From an uncultured Candidatus Actinomarina sp. (GTDB lineage Bacteria > Actinomycetota > Acidimicrobiia > Actinomarinales > Actinomarinaceae): a stretch of DNA of 64,000 nt. The translations under genes were made by a program, and so were the position numbers. The stretch lies in assembly GCA_902625455.1 (NCBI GenBank), contig CACOBL010000005.1, positions 1 to 64,000 on the forward strand, given 5' to 3'. Positions within the stretch are counted from its first letter, which is position 1, and the number at the start of each line of letters is the position of its first letter. Below are positions 1 through 8,665 of the stretch, piece by piece. The notes below the pieces were generated by a model. The model was given only the letters and a program-made list of their open reading frames with translations, was not told the DNA's origin and made no database searches.

Positions 1-936
1 AGCCAAGGCCATGCACATGCGTTAAATTTACATGATTCGGGTGTAGATGTTACCGTTGGTCTCAGAGAAGATTCAGAGTCATTCACAAGAGCACAAGAAA
101 AGGGATTAAAAGTTGAAAACTTAGCAAATGCTGCATCTGGCGCAGATGTTGTAATGTTGCTACTTCCAGATCAAGTTATGGCAGACGTTTATAATTCTGA
201 AATTGCCGACAATATAAAAGAAGGTGCAACTTTGCTATTTGCTCATGGATTTAACATTCATTTTAATGAAATCATTCCAAGGGAAGATTTATCTGTTGGC
301 ATGGTTGCGCCAAAAGGACCGGGTCATTTATTGCGAAGAACTTATGAAGAAGGAAGTGGAATGCCATGCCTAGTAGCGGTCGAAAAAGATTCAAGTGGCA
401 ATACACATGAAATTGCGCTTTCTTATGCTTCAGCTATTGGCGGCGGACGTGCCGGCATTCTAAATACAACTTTTAAGGAAGAAACAGAAACTGATTTATT
501 CGGCGAACAAGTTGTGCTTTGTGGAGGACTAACAGAATTGATAAGAAATGGTTTTGAAACACTTGTTGAAGCTGGTTACCAACCTGAAAGCGCCTACTTT
601 GAAACTCTTCATGAAGTTAAATTAATTGTTGATTTAATGTATGAAGGTGGTTTTGAATGGATGAGGCACTCAATTTCAGATACAGCTGAATATGGTGACT
701 TTTCACGTGGTTCAAGAATTATCACTAACGAGACAAAAAATGAAATGAAAAAAGTATTGGAAGAAATACAGTCTGGAGCATTTGCAAAGGAGTGGATGGC
801 ACAAGCTAGAGAAGGTGCACCGTTTCTTAATCAAAAGCGAGAGGAAGCTTCAGCTCATCAAATTGAAGCAATTGGTAAAAATTTAAGGAATATGATGCCT
901 TTCTTAAATGCGAAGGATGTTAAAAAAGACAAATGA
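1..936 (+). CDS. ilvC: Ketol-acid reductoisomerase, 5'-truncated by window edge
   Basis: This enzyme converts 2-acetolactate or 2-aceto-2-hydroxybutyrate to the dihydroxy acid with NADPH and Mg2+, the second common step of valine, leucine and isoleucine synthesis. The reading frame is open from base 1 and begins inside the Rossmann fold ([19 protein letters not shown] glycine motif), so about 20 N-terminal residues lie outside the window. Later landmarks are the APKGPGH segment, the [10 protein letters not shown] segment with the first metal-binding acidic residues, and AYFETLHE with the second pair. About 311 residues are visible against about 330 for class I enzymes. The stop overlaps the leuA start in ATGA, so the two are translationally coupled. 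The call is secure. An internal ATG at 154 is not the true start. Confidence 0.96.
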   Translation, partial: SQGHAHALNLHDSGVDVTVGLREDSESFTRAQEKGLKVENLANAASGADVVMLLLPDQVMADVYNSEIADNIKEGATLLFAHGFNIHFNEIIPREDLSVGMVAPKGPGHLLRRTYEEGSGMPCLVAVEKDSSGNTHEIALSYASAIGGGRAGILNTTFKEETETDLFGEQVVLCGGLTELIRNGFETLVEAGYQPESAYFETLHEVKLIVDLMYEGGFEWMRHSISDTAEYGDFSRGSRIITNETKNEMKKVLEEIQSGAFAKEWMAQAREGAPFLNQKREEASAHQIEAIGKNLRNMMPFLNAKDVKKDK

Positions 937-2423
937 GTGAAGATAAACTTGTAATATTTGATACCACACTTCGGGATGGAGAACAAAGTCCAGGTATTGC
1001 TTTGACTCCTTCAGAGAAACTTTTAATTGCACAACAATTAGAAAAGTTAAAAGTTGATGTGATTGAAGCAGGTTTTGCTGCATCGTCTCCTGGTGATTGG
1101 GAAGGTGTTAATCTAATTGCAAAAAATATTAAAAATTCTACAATTGCGTCTCTTGCAAGGTGCCATCCAGATGATATTGAACAAGCGTGGGAAGCAATTA
1201 GAGTTGCAAAAGATTCAAGAATTCATGTCTTTACATCAACTTCTGAAATCCACATGGAGCATATGTTACGGAAGACAAAAGAAGATATTCTTAAAGACAC
1301 AAGAGAATCTGTAAAGTACGCAAAAAAATTATGTGCAGATGTAGAATTTTCTGCTCAAGATGCAACAAGAACAGACAAAGACTTTTTAATAGAAGTTTTA
1401 AAAATTGCTGTTGAAGAAGGTGCAACAACCATAAATGTTCCAGACACAGTAGGTTATGCGACACCAAAAGACTACCTAGATCTTCTACAATCGGTATATG
1501 AAGATGTAAAGGACGGTAATGAAGATGTCATTATTTCTACTCATTGTCACAACGATCTAGGATTAGCAGTTGCTAACTCACTCACAGCAATAACAGCTGG
1601 TGCAAGACAAATTGAAGGTGCTATTAATGGAATTGGTGAAAGAGCAGGGAATACTTCTACTGAAGAAATTATTATGGCAATAAAAACAAGGCAAGATCAG
1701 TTTGGTGTAGATATTAAAGCAGAAACTACTGAAATTTTTGAAACCTCTAGATTAGTTTCAAAACTAACCGGATACCCTGTTCAATACAATAAGGCAGTTG
1801 TTGGAAAAAATGCATTCAGTCATGAGTCTGGAATCCACCAGCACGGCTACTTAAGAAATACCACAACTTATGAAATAATGTCTCCAGACTCTGTAGGACA
1901 GGAAGCAAAAATAATTTTAGGTAAACATTCTGGTCGCGCTGGTTTTAAAGACGCTCTAGACAACTTGAATATAAGCCTTGATGATGATTCTTTTAGTAAT
2001 GCTTTTGATACTTTTAAAAAAATTGCTGATAGAAAAGGAGAGATTGTTGAAAACGAATTAAGAGCAATTGTTGGGCAAGTTGAAAATAAAGAAAATTCAA
2101 CAAAGTTAATATCAGTATCTGTAAATAGTAAAGATGAATATGCTTCCGCAAAAGTAACACTTAAAGTAAGTGGTAATGAAGTTACTGAAGAAGCTACAGG
2201 TGATGGAATGATTCATGCAGCATTCACTGCAGTAAAGAAGATATTAGATTCTGATGCAACATTAATTGACTACCGTGTAGAGAGTATAACTAAAGGTTCA
2301 GATGCAACAGCAGAAATAGTAACAATTATAAATGATGGCCACTTGATGAAACAGGGACGTGCTGTATCTACAGATGTCGTTCAAGGTTCTGTTGAATCTT
2401 TTCTAAATGCACTAAATAAATGA
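933..2423 (+). CDS. leuA: 2-isopropylmalate synthase
   Basis: LeuA condenses acetyl-CoA with 2-ketoisovalerate to give 2-isopropylmalate, the committed step of leucine synthesis. The DRE-TIM catalytic barrel fills about residues 5-270. It shows [12 protein letters not shown] at 10-21 and the metal-binding HCHNDLG near 205, followed by the [14 protein letters not shown] stretch. The linker motif SGIHQHG comes next; most family members have SGIHQDG. Residues from about 370 to 496 form the C-terminal regulatory domain expected for leucine feedback. The length of 496 residues is normal. It overlaps ilvC and leuB by 4 bp each (ATGA). leuC and leuD are not in the window. A citramalate synthase is less likely given leuB next door. 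Confidence 0.95.
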   Translation: MSEDKLVIFDTTLRDGEQSPGIALTPSEKLLIAQQLEKLKVDVIEAGFAASSPGDWEGVNLIAKNIKNSTIASLARCHPDDIEQAWEAIRVAKDSRIHVFTSTSEIHMEHMLRKTKEDILKDTRESVKYAKKLCADVEFSAQDATRTDKDFLIEVLKIAVEEGATTINVPDTVGYATPKDYLDLLQSVYEDVKDGNEDVIISTHCHNDLGLAVANSLTAITAGARQIEGAINGIGERAGNTSTEEIIMAIKTRQDQFGVDIKAETTEIFETSRLVSKLTGYPVQYNKAVVGKNAFSHESGIHQHGYLRNTTTYEIMSPDSVGQEAKIILGKHSGRAGFKDALDNLNISLDDDSFSNAFDTFKKIADRKGEIVENELRAIVGQVENKENSTKLISVSVNSKDEYASAKVTLKVSGNEVTEEATGDGMIHAAFTAVKKILDSDATLIDYRVESITKGSDATAEIVTIINDGHLMKQGRAVSTDVVQGSVESFLNALNK

Positions 2424-3487
2424 GTAAAGTATATAATATTTCACTTCTTCCTGGGGATGGTACAGGACCTGAAGTTGTAAACGAAGCAGTAAAAGTCCTC
2501 AATAAAACATCTTCAAATTATGACACTGAATTCAATTTTTATAGTAACGATCTTGGTGGAGACAGATATTTAAAAACTGGAGATTTAGTTACTGACGATG
2601 ATATTAAACAATTTCAAAATTCAGATGCGGTGCTTCTTGGTGCCATAGGTCATCCAGATGTAAAGCCTGGAATATTAGAACAAGGTATTCTCTTAAAACT
2701 CAGAAAAGAGTTTGATCAGTATATAAACCTCAGACCAGTTGTTTTATATCCTGGAGTAGAAACACCTTTAGCCAATAAGGAGCCTCAAGATATCGATTTT
2801 ATTGTAGTTAGAGAGAATACAGAAGGGCTCTATGCTGGAGCTGGAGGCTACATTCATTATGGTACTGAAAATGAAATTGCAACTCAAGAATCCATAAACT
2901 CATATCATGCAATTCATCGCTGTATAAAATACGCATTTGAATACACAAGAAATAATAATAGAAAAAAGATTACTCTCTGTGCTAAAACAAATGTACTAAC
3001 TTATGCACATGATCTGTGGGAAAGAATTTTTTATGATGTTGCAAAAGAATATCCTGAAATTGAAACTGATTATGGACACGTAGATGCTATTTGTATGTGG
3101 ATGGTTAAAAATCCAGAATGGTTTGATGTTATTGTCACAGATAACATGTTTGGAGATATTATCACTGACTTGGGGGCAATGATTCAAGGAGGTATGGGAA
3201 TCGCAGCTGGTGGAAACATCAATCCTTCAGGAATATCAATGTTTGAACCCATAGGAGGTTCAGCGCCAAAGTATACAAATAAGAACATTATTAATCCCCT
3301 AGCTTGCATTGGAGCTGCTGCAATGATGATTAAAGAACTAGGTGATGAGAAATATGCGTTAGATATTGAAAAAGCAATTATTAAAACGGCAATTAAATTA
3401 GATTCCCTTTCTGCAGGAAAAATGGGAATGTCCACTGAAGAAGTTGGAGATTCAGTAGTTGAAGAATTATCTAATTTAAATGAATGA
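2420..3487 (+). CDS. leuB: 3-isopropylmalate dehydrogenase
   Basis: LeuB oxidatively decarboxylates 3-isopropylmalate to 2-ketoisocaproate with NAD+. The family is clear from the N-terminal [11 protein letters not shown], the substrate arginines around [29 protein letters not shown], and the metal aspartates in [16 protein letters not shown]. The usual EPVHGSAP NAD-binding motif reads EPIGGSAP here, so the histidine is replaced by glycine. The length of 355 residues is typical. It sits between leuA (4-bp overlap) and a nitroreductase-like gene (8-bp overlap). Other members of the isocitrate/tartrate dehydrogenase superfamily are possible in principle, but the leuA-leuB pairing supports this call. 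Confidence 0.93.
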   Translation: MSKVYNISLLPGDGTGPEVVNEAVKVLNKTSSNYDTEFNFYSNDLGGDRYLKTGDLVTDDDIKQFQNSDAVLLGAIGHPDVKPGILEQGILLKLRKEFDQYINLRPVVLYPGVETPLANKEPQDIDFIVVRENTEGLYAGAGGYIHYGTENEIATQESINSYHAIHRCIKYAFEYTRNNNRKKITLCAKTNVLTYAHDLWERIFYDVAKEYPEIETDYGHVDAICMWMVKNPEWFDVIVTDNMFGDIITDLGAMIQGGMGIAAGGNINPSGISMFEPIGGSAPKYTNKNIINPLACIGAAAMMIKELGDEKYALDIEKAIIKTAIKLDSLSAGKMGMSTEEVGDSVVEELSNLNE

Positions 3488-4088
3488 AGATATAACCTAT
3501 CTTGAAAACCTTATATCAAATAGAAAAGTTGTTAGAAATTATAAAAACGTCGAAGTTGACCTTGAAAAATTAAAAAATATTGCAAAGTTTAGTGTGAAAA
3601 TTCCGACTGCAGGATTTTCACGTGGAATAGAAATTCTCCAGGTAACTAATAAACAGATTATTAAAAATATTGCTAAACAATTTAAAGAGCAAGAATACAT
3701 TAAAAAAGGAATGCCAAAATGGATATCAAATTCTGTTAGTTTATTTTTTATTTTATTAAATGAAAATGCCTACCATGAAAGATACGAAAACCCTGACAAG
3801 ATTAAAAGTATAAATTCAAAAGATTGGGATATTCCTTATTGGTATGTAGATGCGGGTGCAGCAATGATGAATTGTATGTTATTAATTGAAGAGCAAAAAT
3901 TACAAAGTGGATTTATGGGTTTGCACAATACAAGTAGAAATGGAGTGCATGAGATCCTAGATATTCCAAATACATATAAAATTGTTGGGATGATAACTGC
4001 TGGGATAGAAAATAGTACTGAAATGAGTAAAAAATCAAATACAAAAATAAAGAAAAAACTTACACATTATGAGCAATTCGGTAAATAA
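3480..4088 (+). CDS. Nitroreductase-family protein
   Basis: The N-terminus (SNRKVVRNYKNVEVDLEKL followed by KIPTAGFSRG) is the typical FMN-binding opening of nitroreductase-fold proteins. The segment YVDAGAAMMNCMLLIEEQKLQSGFMGLH matches the family core helix, and the IVGMITAG segment its final strand. At 202 residues it is a normal single-domain length. Such enzymes use NAD(P)H and FMN to reduce nitro compounds, quinones or other substrates, and the sequence does not identify the substrate. It overlaps leuB by 8 bp and the RNA methyltransferase gene by 20 bp, so it is expressed with the leucine genes. An F420-linked variant is possible but not shown. Confidence 0.75.
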   Translation: MNEDITYLENLISNRKVVRNYKNVEVDLEKLKNIAKFSVKIPTAGFSRGIEILQVTNKQIIKNIAKQFKEQEYIKKGMPKWISNSVSLFFILLNENAYHERYENPDKIKSINSKDWDIPYWYVDAGAAMMNCMLLIEEQKLQSGFMGLHNTSRNGVHEILDIPNTYKIVGMITAGIENSTEMSKKSNTKIKKKLTHYEQFGK

Positions 4089-4860
4089 ACATATTGAATC
4101 TTTAAATAATCCAGAGTATAAATTTTTAATATCTCTTAAAAAAAATAGAAATAGAAAATCTGAAAATAAATCTATTGCTGAAGGATACAGAGAAAACTCA
4201 AATTTAATTAATTCAAGCTTAAATGTTGATACTTTATATATCTGTCCAGAATTATTTGTTGGTAAAAGTAATAAAGAACTTATTGAAAAATTTGAAAGTA
4301 AAAATATACGAGTCGTACAAGTAGCATCGAAAGTGTTTAAAGAAATGTCTTATCGTGATAAACCAGATGGAATAATTTCCGTGTTTGATATAAATAAAAA
4401 CAAGTTACCAAAAACAATATCTGGCCCTATTCTAATACCCGACCAAATTGAAAAACCTGGAAATTTAGGAACTATGATTAGAACTTCAAAATCATTTGGT
4501 ATAAATAACATACTATTATCTGATGAAATAACAGATGTGTACAATCCAAATGTTATAAGAGCTTCAATAGGTCATTTATTTAATTCAAATATATCTAGCG
4601 GTACCAATCATGAAATAATTTCATTGTTGAAGGCAAATAATTACCAAGTACTGTTGTTAGATCCAGATGGAGATGAGAGTCTAGAAGGTTTTATACCGAA
4701 TCAGAATTTTGCTTTGGTTGTCGGTGCTGAACAATATGGAATATCAGATAACTGGTTTAACTCTAACCATACATCCTTATTTATTAGATCAACTAATAAT
4801 GTTGACTCTATAAATGCATCTACAGCAGCAGCTGTAGCAATGTGGGAGCTGACAAAATAA
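4069..4860 (+). CDS. SpoU/TrmH-family RNA 2'-O-methyltransferase
   Basis: This is a SPOUT-fold methyltransferase that uses S-adenosylmethionine to methylate a ribose 2'-hydroxyl in tRNA or rRNA. The three family motifs are present: EKPGNLGTMIRTSKSFG with the catalytic Asn/Arg region near residue 125, ALVVGAEQYGIS near 216, and VDSINASTAAAVAMWEL at the C-terminus, matching the SLNVSVAAG-type knot loop. An N-terminal segment of about 100 residues with SLKKNRNRKSENKSIAEG resembles the substrate-binding domain of RlmB/TsnR-type enzymes. The target nucleotide cannot be read from sequence. The gene overlaps the upstream one by 20 bp and abuts the next with no gap. Confidence 0.85.
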   Translation: MSNSVNKHIESLNNPEYKFLISLKKNRNRKSENKSIAEGYRENSNLINSSLNVDTLYICPELFVGKSNKELIEKFESKNIRVVQVASKVFKEMSYRDKPDGIISVFDINKNKLPKTISGPILIPDQIEKPGNLGTMIRTSKSFGINNILLSDEITDVYNPNVIRASIGHLFNSNISSGTNHEIISLLKANNYQVLLLDPDGDESLEGFIPNQNFALVVGAEQYGISDNWFNSNHTSLFIRSTNNVDSINASTAAAVAMWELTK

Positions 4861-6369
4861 TTGGAATTTGTAAAAAATAAAAATATTGTCGTTTTAGATG
4901 TTGAAACTACTGGGATAAAAGCCAATACTGATAAAATTATTGAACTTTACATGCTTAAAGTTAACAATAACGAGGTTGTAGATGAATACTATTCAAAATT
5001 TAATCCAGAAATCGAAATTCCTCTATTCATTTCTAATTTAACGGGAATATATCAGTGGCATGTAGACTCATCCCCTACTATTACTCAAGAAATTGAAAAT
5101 ATAAAAAACTTTATTGATGATTCGGTTGTGATAGGTCATAATTTAAAATTCGATTTGTCATTTTTGAATTATAATCTCATTAACAATGGATTCGACATTT
5201 TATCAAATGAGAATATAGACACATTAAGACTGTCGAGAGCTCTACTTAGAAATAAAGTTAGAAATCATAAACTATCTACTCTTAGCCAATTCTTTAAGAC
5301 AACCAATAAAAATAATCATAACTCCAAAGATGACGTTTTAACTACATATGAAGTTTTGAGACATCTTGGAAACAATAAAAAAATTAATAACAAGAAAAGT
5401 ATTTCTGATTTGAATAACTTTCTTAATCAAGTTGATGATAATTTTAAGGAGATATTTTCATACGATGAAATTCCTAATTCGATAGGTATATATTATTTTA
5501 TGAAAAATAATAAAATTCAATATGTCGGTAAATCTAATAATTTAAAAAATAGAGTAGGATCTCATTTAAGTTATTCCCGCAGTTACAAATCAAATAAGAT
5601 TGTTAAAGATTCAGACAATTTAGAGTATTTGCAACTGGACAACGAATTAGTATCTTTAATTGCAGAACATAGAATTATAAATTTTCAAAAACCTCAATAC
5701 AACAGAAGTGGAAAAGTTTCAAAAAATATATATTGGGTTAAATTAAAAGCCAATAAACACAAGCTTGAAATTTCAAAAATAAAAGATACAAAAAATACAT
5801 TATATAAATTCGGACCTTTCATGAAATATTCAAGAGCTGTAAATTACAAAAGTTCATTAGAAGAAATATTCAAATTAATAAATTGTAAAAACAATAATTC
5901 TAGAAAAGAAAAATGCGATATCTCAACATTGCTTAATTCTGAATGCGCTTGTGTGGAAAATTTCAATATTGAAAAATATGTAAAGGAAACTAAAAATGAG
6001 TTCTTAAAATATTTCAAAAATATAGATAAAAATTTAGCAAAATTGAAAATTACAATCGAACAATACTCAAAAAACTTAGAATTTGAAAATGCTCAAAAAT
6101 ATAAACAAATTACTGCTGTTCTTCAAGAGCAAAAAGAATTTAATGAATTATTAAACAATATAACTGAAGAAAATGAAAAATTAAAAAAAGATTTATCAAG
6201 ATTAGGAATTGAGATTTATAATAATCAAGTTTTTGTGAAAAGTTTTAATGAATCTAAAAATTTATTTGTTAGTAAATATTTGCACAACGAATACACCTAT
6301 GGACATTATTTAAGTGAGCTTCAATTGATTTTGCGTTACATAAGAAAACCAGAACCGAATACAATATAG
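4861..6369 (+). CDS. DnaQ-like DEDDh exonuclease fused to a UvrC-like GIY-YIG nuclease
   Basis: Residues 8-175 form a 3'-5' exonuclease of the Pol III epsilon type: VVLDVETTG (Asp13 and Glu15), a central GHNLKFDLSFL, and a C-terminal HNSKDDVLTTYEVL supplying the final His and Asp. Residues from about 208 to 285 form a GIY-YIG domain (SIGIYYF, then YVGKSNNLKNRV, catalytic Glu in AEHRIINFQKPQYN). A cysteine-containing stretch at about 341-363 recalls the UvrC cysteine region. Residues near 405 (LEFENAQKYKQI) look like a UVR motif. The same architecture is known in mycobacteria (Rv2191). It is probably a DNA repair nuclease; the substrate is unknown. The start is TTG directly after the preceding TAA, with GGGAG about 12 nt upstream. 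Confidence 0.85.
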   Translation: MEFVKNKNIVVLDVETTGIKANTDKIIELYMLKVNNNEVVDEYYSKFNPEIEIPLFISNLTGIYQWHVDSSPTITQEIENIKNFIDDSVVIGHNLKFDLSFLNYNLINNGFDILSNENIDTLRLSRALLRNKVRNHKLSTLSQFFKTTNKNNHNSKDDVLTTYEVLRHLGNNKKINNKKSISDLNNFLNQVDDNFKEIFSYDEIPNSIGIYYFMKNNKIQYVGKSNNLKNRVGSHLSYSRSYKSNKIVKDSDNLEYLQLDNELVSLIAEHRIINFQKPQYNRSGKVSKNIYWVKLKANKHKLEISKIKDTKNTLYKFGPFMKYSRAVNYKSSLEEIFKLINCKNNNSRKEKCDISTLLNSECACVENFNIEKYVKETKNEFLKYFKNIDKNLAKLKITIEQYSKNLEFENAQKYKQITAVLQEQKEFNELLNNITEENEKLKKDLSRLGIEIYNNQVFVKSFNESKNLFVSKYLHNEYTYGHYLSELQLILRYIRKPEPNTI

Positions 6370-6371
6370 GT

Positions 6372-6965
6372 ATGAGTTTATTTTTTAGATCAAAAAATTT
6401 AACGCTTGGATATGGGAACCAACTTGTCATAAGAAATCTCAATATTTCTCTTGAATTGTCAAAAAATTATGAAATTACTGGAAGAAATGGTTCTGGAAAA
6501 ACTACGCTCATCATGTGTATTAGTAATAACTTTATTGGAAATGATTTTAACTCTAATATTGAAAGGAATTCAAATTCAGTTATGGAAATAGGTTCAATAC
6601 CATCTTTAATTCCAAAGCTTTCCTTAATTGATAACATCGAATACTTTTTGCACAAAGAAAATATCGATAAAAAAAATATCTTAAACATTCTTAAAAAATA
6701 TGAATTAGATAGTTTTTTAGATGATCAAATCGAAGATTTTTCAAGTGGAATGGTTAAAAGAAGCGAAATAGCAATTGCAGATTTAAAAAATCCCGATGTC
6801 TTATGTATTGACGAACCAAAAGTATACCTCGATGAAAATGGAATTGGATTATTGAATGATCTACTTAAAAAAAGAAGTACTGAAGGTAATTCTTCAATCC
6901 TTTCCAGCCAAGAAAATTCTAGTTTATTAACAAGCATTGAAAGATCTATAAACCTAAATGATTAA
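6372..6965 (+). CDS. ccmA: Cytochrome c maturation ABC ATPase CcmA
   Basis: CcmA powers release of haem-loaded CcmE from the CcmCD complex in System I cytochrome c maturation. The 197-residue single ABC domain has Walker A GRNGSGKT near residue 37, signature FSSGMVKR near 124 and Walker B VLCIDEP near 143. The switch position that aligns with the His of ILTTHQ in E. coli CcmA is Gln here (ILSSQEN), and the D-loop reads KVYLD. The length and the next gene, ccmB (8-bp overlap), support the assignment over a generic ABC ATPase. ATP hydrolysis may be altered by the missing His, but the other motifs are intact. Confidence 0.85.
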   Translation: MSLFFRSKNLTLGYGNQLVIRNLNISLELSKNYEITGRNGSGKTTLIMCISNNFIGNDFNSNIERNSNSVMEIGSIPSLIPKLSLIDNIEYFLHKENIDKKNILNILKKYELDSFLDDQIEDFSSGMVKRSEIAIADLKNPDVLCIDEPKVYLDENGIGLLNDLLKKRSTEGNSSILSSQENSSLLTSIERSINLND

Positions 6966-7593
6966 AAAATACATTATTAAAAAAGAAATGAATGTGGAGT
7001 TTAGAAATAATACTTCTCTTTTCTTAATTACACCAACAATGTGTGTTCTAATAATTGTATTTCCAATTTTGTCAGAAAACAGATTTAGAATTGACAATGA
7101 CTTATTTTTAATTGTTGAACTATTATTTTTAATCATGTTTACAACACTTTTTTCAATTAGGAACCCTTTAAATGAACAACAATTAATTAAAGAATTGAAT
7201 TTTGCATCTATTAACAAGACAGATTATTTCTACAGTAAAACAATTTCAGAACTTGTGATATTTTATCCACAGGTAATGGCTTTATTAATTCTTTTTTCAG
7301 GATTTACAAATACTTCACTAAATTCATCATTAATTTATATTTGTTTGTCTGTATTGTTTTTTTGTGTAAATGCAATCATGGTAAATCTATTTTTACAATT
7401 TTTTACAAGCTTTAATAGTAGATTTGTACAATTTACTTTGATTGTGCCAATTTATATTGGTTTTGCAATATTAATTGCACCACTTTGGTTAGGTGTAAAT
7501 CAAGAAATCAGTAGTATTTATTTAGTAATGTATTTAGGCATAACTTTAGTTATCTATGCATTTACTAACTTTTATTTAAGGAGTACAAAATGA
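6958..7593 (+). CDS. ccmB: Cytochrome c maturation membrane protein CcmB
   Basis: CcmB is the membrane subunit that partners CcmA and CcmC in the haem-handling ABC complex. The 211-residue protein is strongly hydrophobic with about six predicted membrane segments. It carries the family-like stretch FSIRNPLNEQQLIKELNFASI in the first cytoplasmic loop, which corresponds to the loop contacting CcmA. Sequence recognition alone is moderate, but the position between ccmA (8-bp overlap) and ccmC (4-bp ATGA overlap) makes the call firm. The N-terminus MIKKYIIKKEMNVEFRN resembles the short cytoplasmic leader of CcmB proteins. Confidence 0.82.
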   Translation: MIKKYIIKKEMNVEFRNNTSLFLITPTMCVLIIVFPILSENRFRIDNDLFLIVELLFLIMFTTLFSIRNPLNEQQLIKELNFASINKTDYFYSKTISELVIFYPQVMALLILFSGFTNTSLNSSLIYICLSVLFFCVNAIMVNLFLQFFTSFNSRFVQFTLIVPIYIGFAILIAPLWLGVNQEISSIYLVMYLGITLVIYAFTNFYLRSTK

Positions 7594-8258
7594 TGCTTTA
7601 TGGACCTTTGTTTGTATGGTTGGCTTTATCTATTTTTGGACCTTATGATGTAACTCAAGGTGTTTCATCTAAATTACTATACATTCACGTCCCTACTGTC
7701 TGGGTTGCATATCTTGGTTATTCTTTAACTTTCTTGTATTCCTTAATGTATTTTTTCACTAAAAAACCCAAATATGATTCTATTGCAGTAGCAAATGCAA
7801 AGTCTGGGGTTATTTTCACAATTGTTACATTACTAGCAGGTTCTTACTGGGGTAAACAAACTTGGGGAACTTGGTGGGTATGGGGTGATGCCAGACTTAA
7901 CTTAACTGCAATATTACTTCTTGTTTATCTTGGGTACGTAGCATCACGACAATTTAATAAAGATCTAGCAAAAACTGCAAAAAATTCATCCTTCGTAGGT
8001 ATTTTTGGAATTATTCAAATACCAATACTGCACTTTAGTGTTATTTGGTGGAGGTCCGTTCACCAGCAAGCGAGTATTTTAAGTCAAGAAACAGTTACAT
8101 CTGGTGATGCTCCAATGTCTACTGATATCTTAATTACTCTTTTACTAAGCGTTTTATTAGTTACTCTTGTACACGTATTCCTTACGAAGAGATTCAGAGT
8201 TTCTAACGATATCATGTGGGACGATTATTTAAATCCTAAATCAAGAGCTAAAATTTAA
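7590..8258 (+). CDS. ccmC: Haem exporter/chaperone CcmC
   Basis: CcmC binds haem at the outer face of the cytoplasmic membrane and loads it onto CcmE. The 222-residue protein has about six membrane segments. The two haem-ligand histidines are visible in YIHVPTVW and in HFSVIWWRSVHQQ. Between them lies the tryptophan-rich WWD motif, which reads WGTWWVWGDARLN. Most CcmC proteins have WWVWDARLT, so there is an extra glycine before the aspartate. The protein is about 20 residues shorter than E. coli CcmC. The start overlaps the ccmB stop in ATGA. Confidence 0.92.
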   Translation: MMLYGPLFVWLALSIFGPYDVTQGVSSKLLYIHVPTVWVAYLGYSLTFLYSLMYFFTKKPKYDSIAVANAKSGVIFTIVTLLAGSYWGKQTWGTWWVWGDARLNLTAILLLVYLGYVASRQFNKDLAKTAKNSSFVGIFGIIQIPILHFSVIWWRSVHQQASILSQETVTSGDAPMSTDILITLLLSVLLVTLVHVFLTKRFRVSNDIMWDDYLNPKSRAKI

Positions 8259-8263
8259 ATAGA

Positions 8264-8665
8264 GTGAAAAAAAATTTTATTATTGTCCTTTTGGGCATAG
8301 TGTTAGTAGTTTATGCAAGTACAGTAATTGCATCTAGAAATACTATCTACTATTACACAACATCAGAGACACTAGATATAGAAACATCTAAAAACGAAAG
8401 AATTAAATTAGGTGGATTTGTAGTAGAGAATTCAATATCTAAAGATGGTGAGTTTACTTCTTTCACCATAACTGATGGAAATAAAGATATAAAAATCATA
8501 TTTGACGGTTTTATTCCAGATTTATTTCAAGAGAATATGGGTGTCATTCTTGATGGCGTCTTCGATGATGATACTTTTTTTGCTGATGATATGTTAGTTA
8601 AACATGACAATGAGTATGTTTCTAGCGATGGTGAAACATACAATGTTGAAAATTATTCAAAATGA
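8264..8665 (+). CDS. ccmE: Periplasmic haem chaperone CcmE
   Basis: CcmE carries haem covalently on a histidine and delivers it to CcmF. The N-terminal membrane anchor spans about residues 4-23 (IIVLLGIVLVVYAS-type). It is followed by an OB-fold beta domain (KLGGFVVENSI, ITDGNKDIKIIFDGFIPDLFQE). The haem-attachment motif is LVKHDNEY near residue 116, matching the AKHDENY motif of E. coli with its covalent His. The length of 133 residues is normal. The start is GTG, 5 nt after ccmC, and the stop overlaps the ccmF ATG in ATGA. Confidence 0.93.
   Translation: MKKNFIIVLLGIVLVVYASTVIASRNTIYYYTTSETLDIETSKNERIKLGGFVVENSISKDGEFTSFTITDGNKDIKIIFDGFIPDLFQENMGVILDGVFDDDTFFADDMLVKHDNEYVSSDGETYNVENYSK

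Noticed and set aside
154..936. ilvC starting at the ATG at 154
   Set aside because: The frame is open to base 1 and encodes the conserved glycine motif upstream, so 154 is internal.
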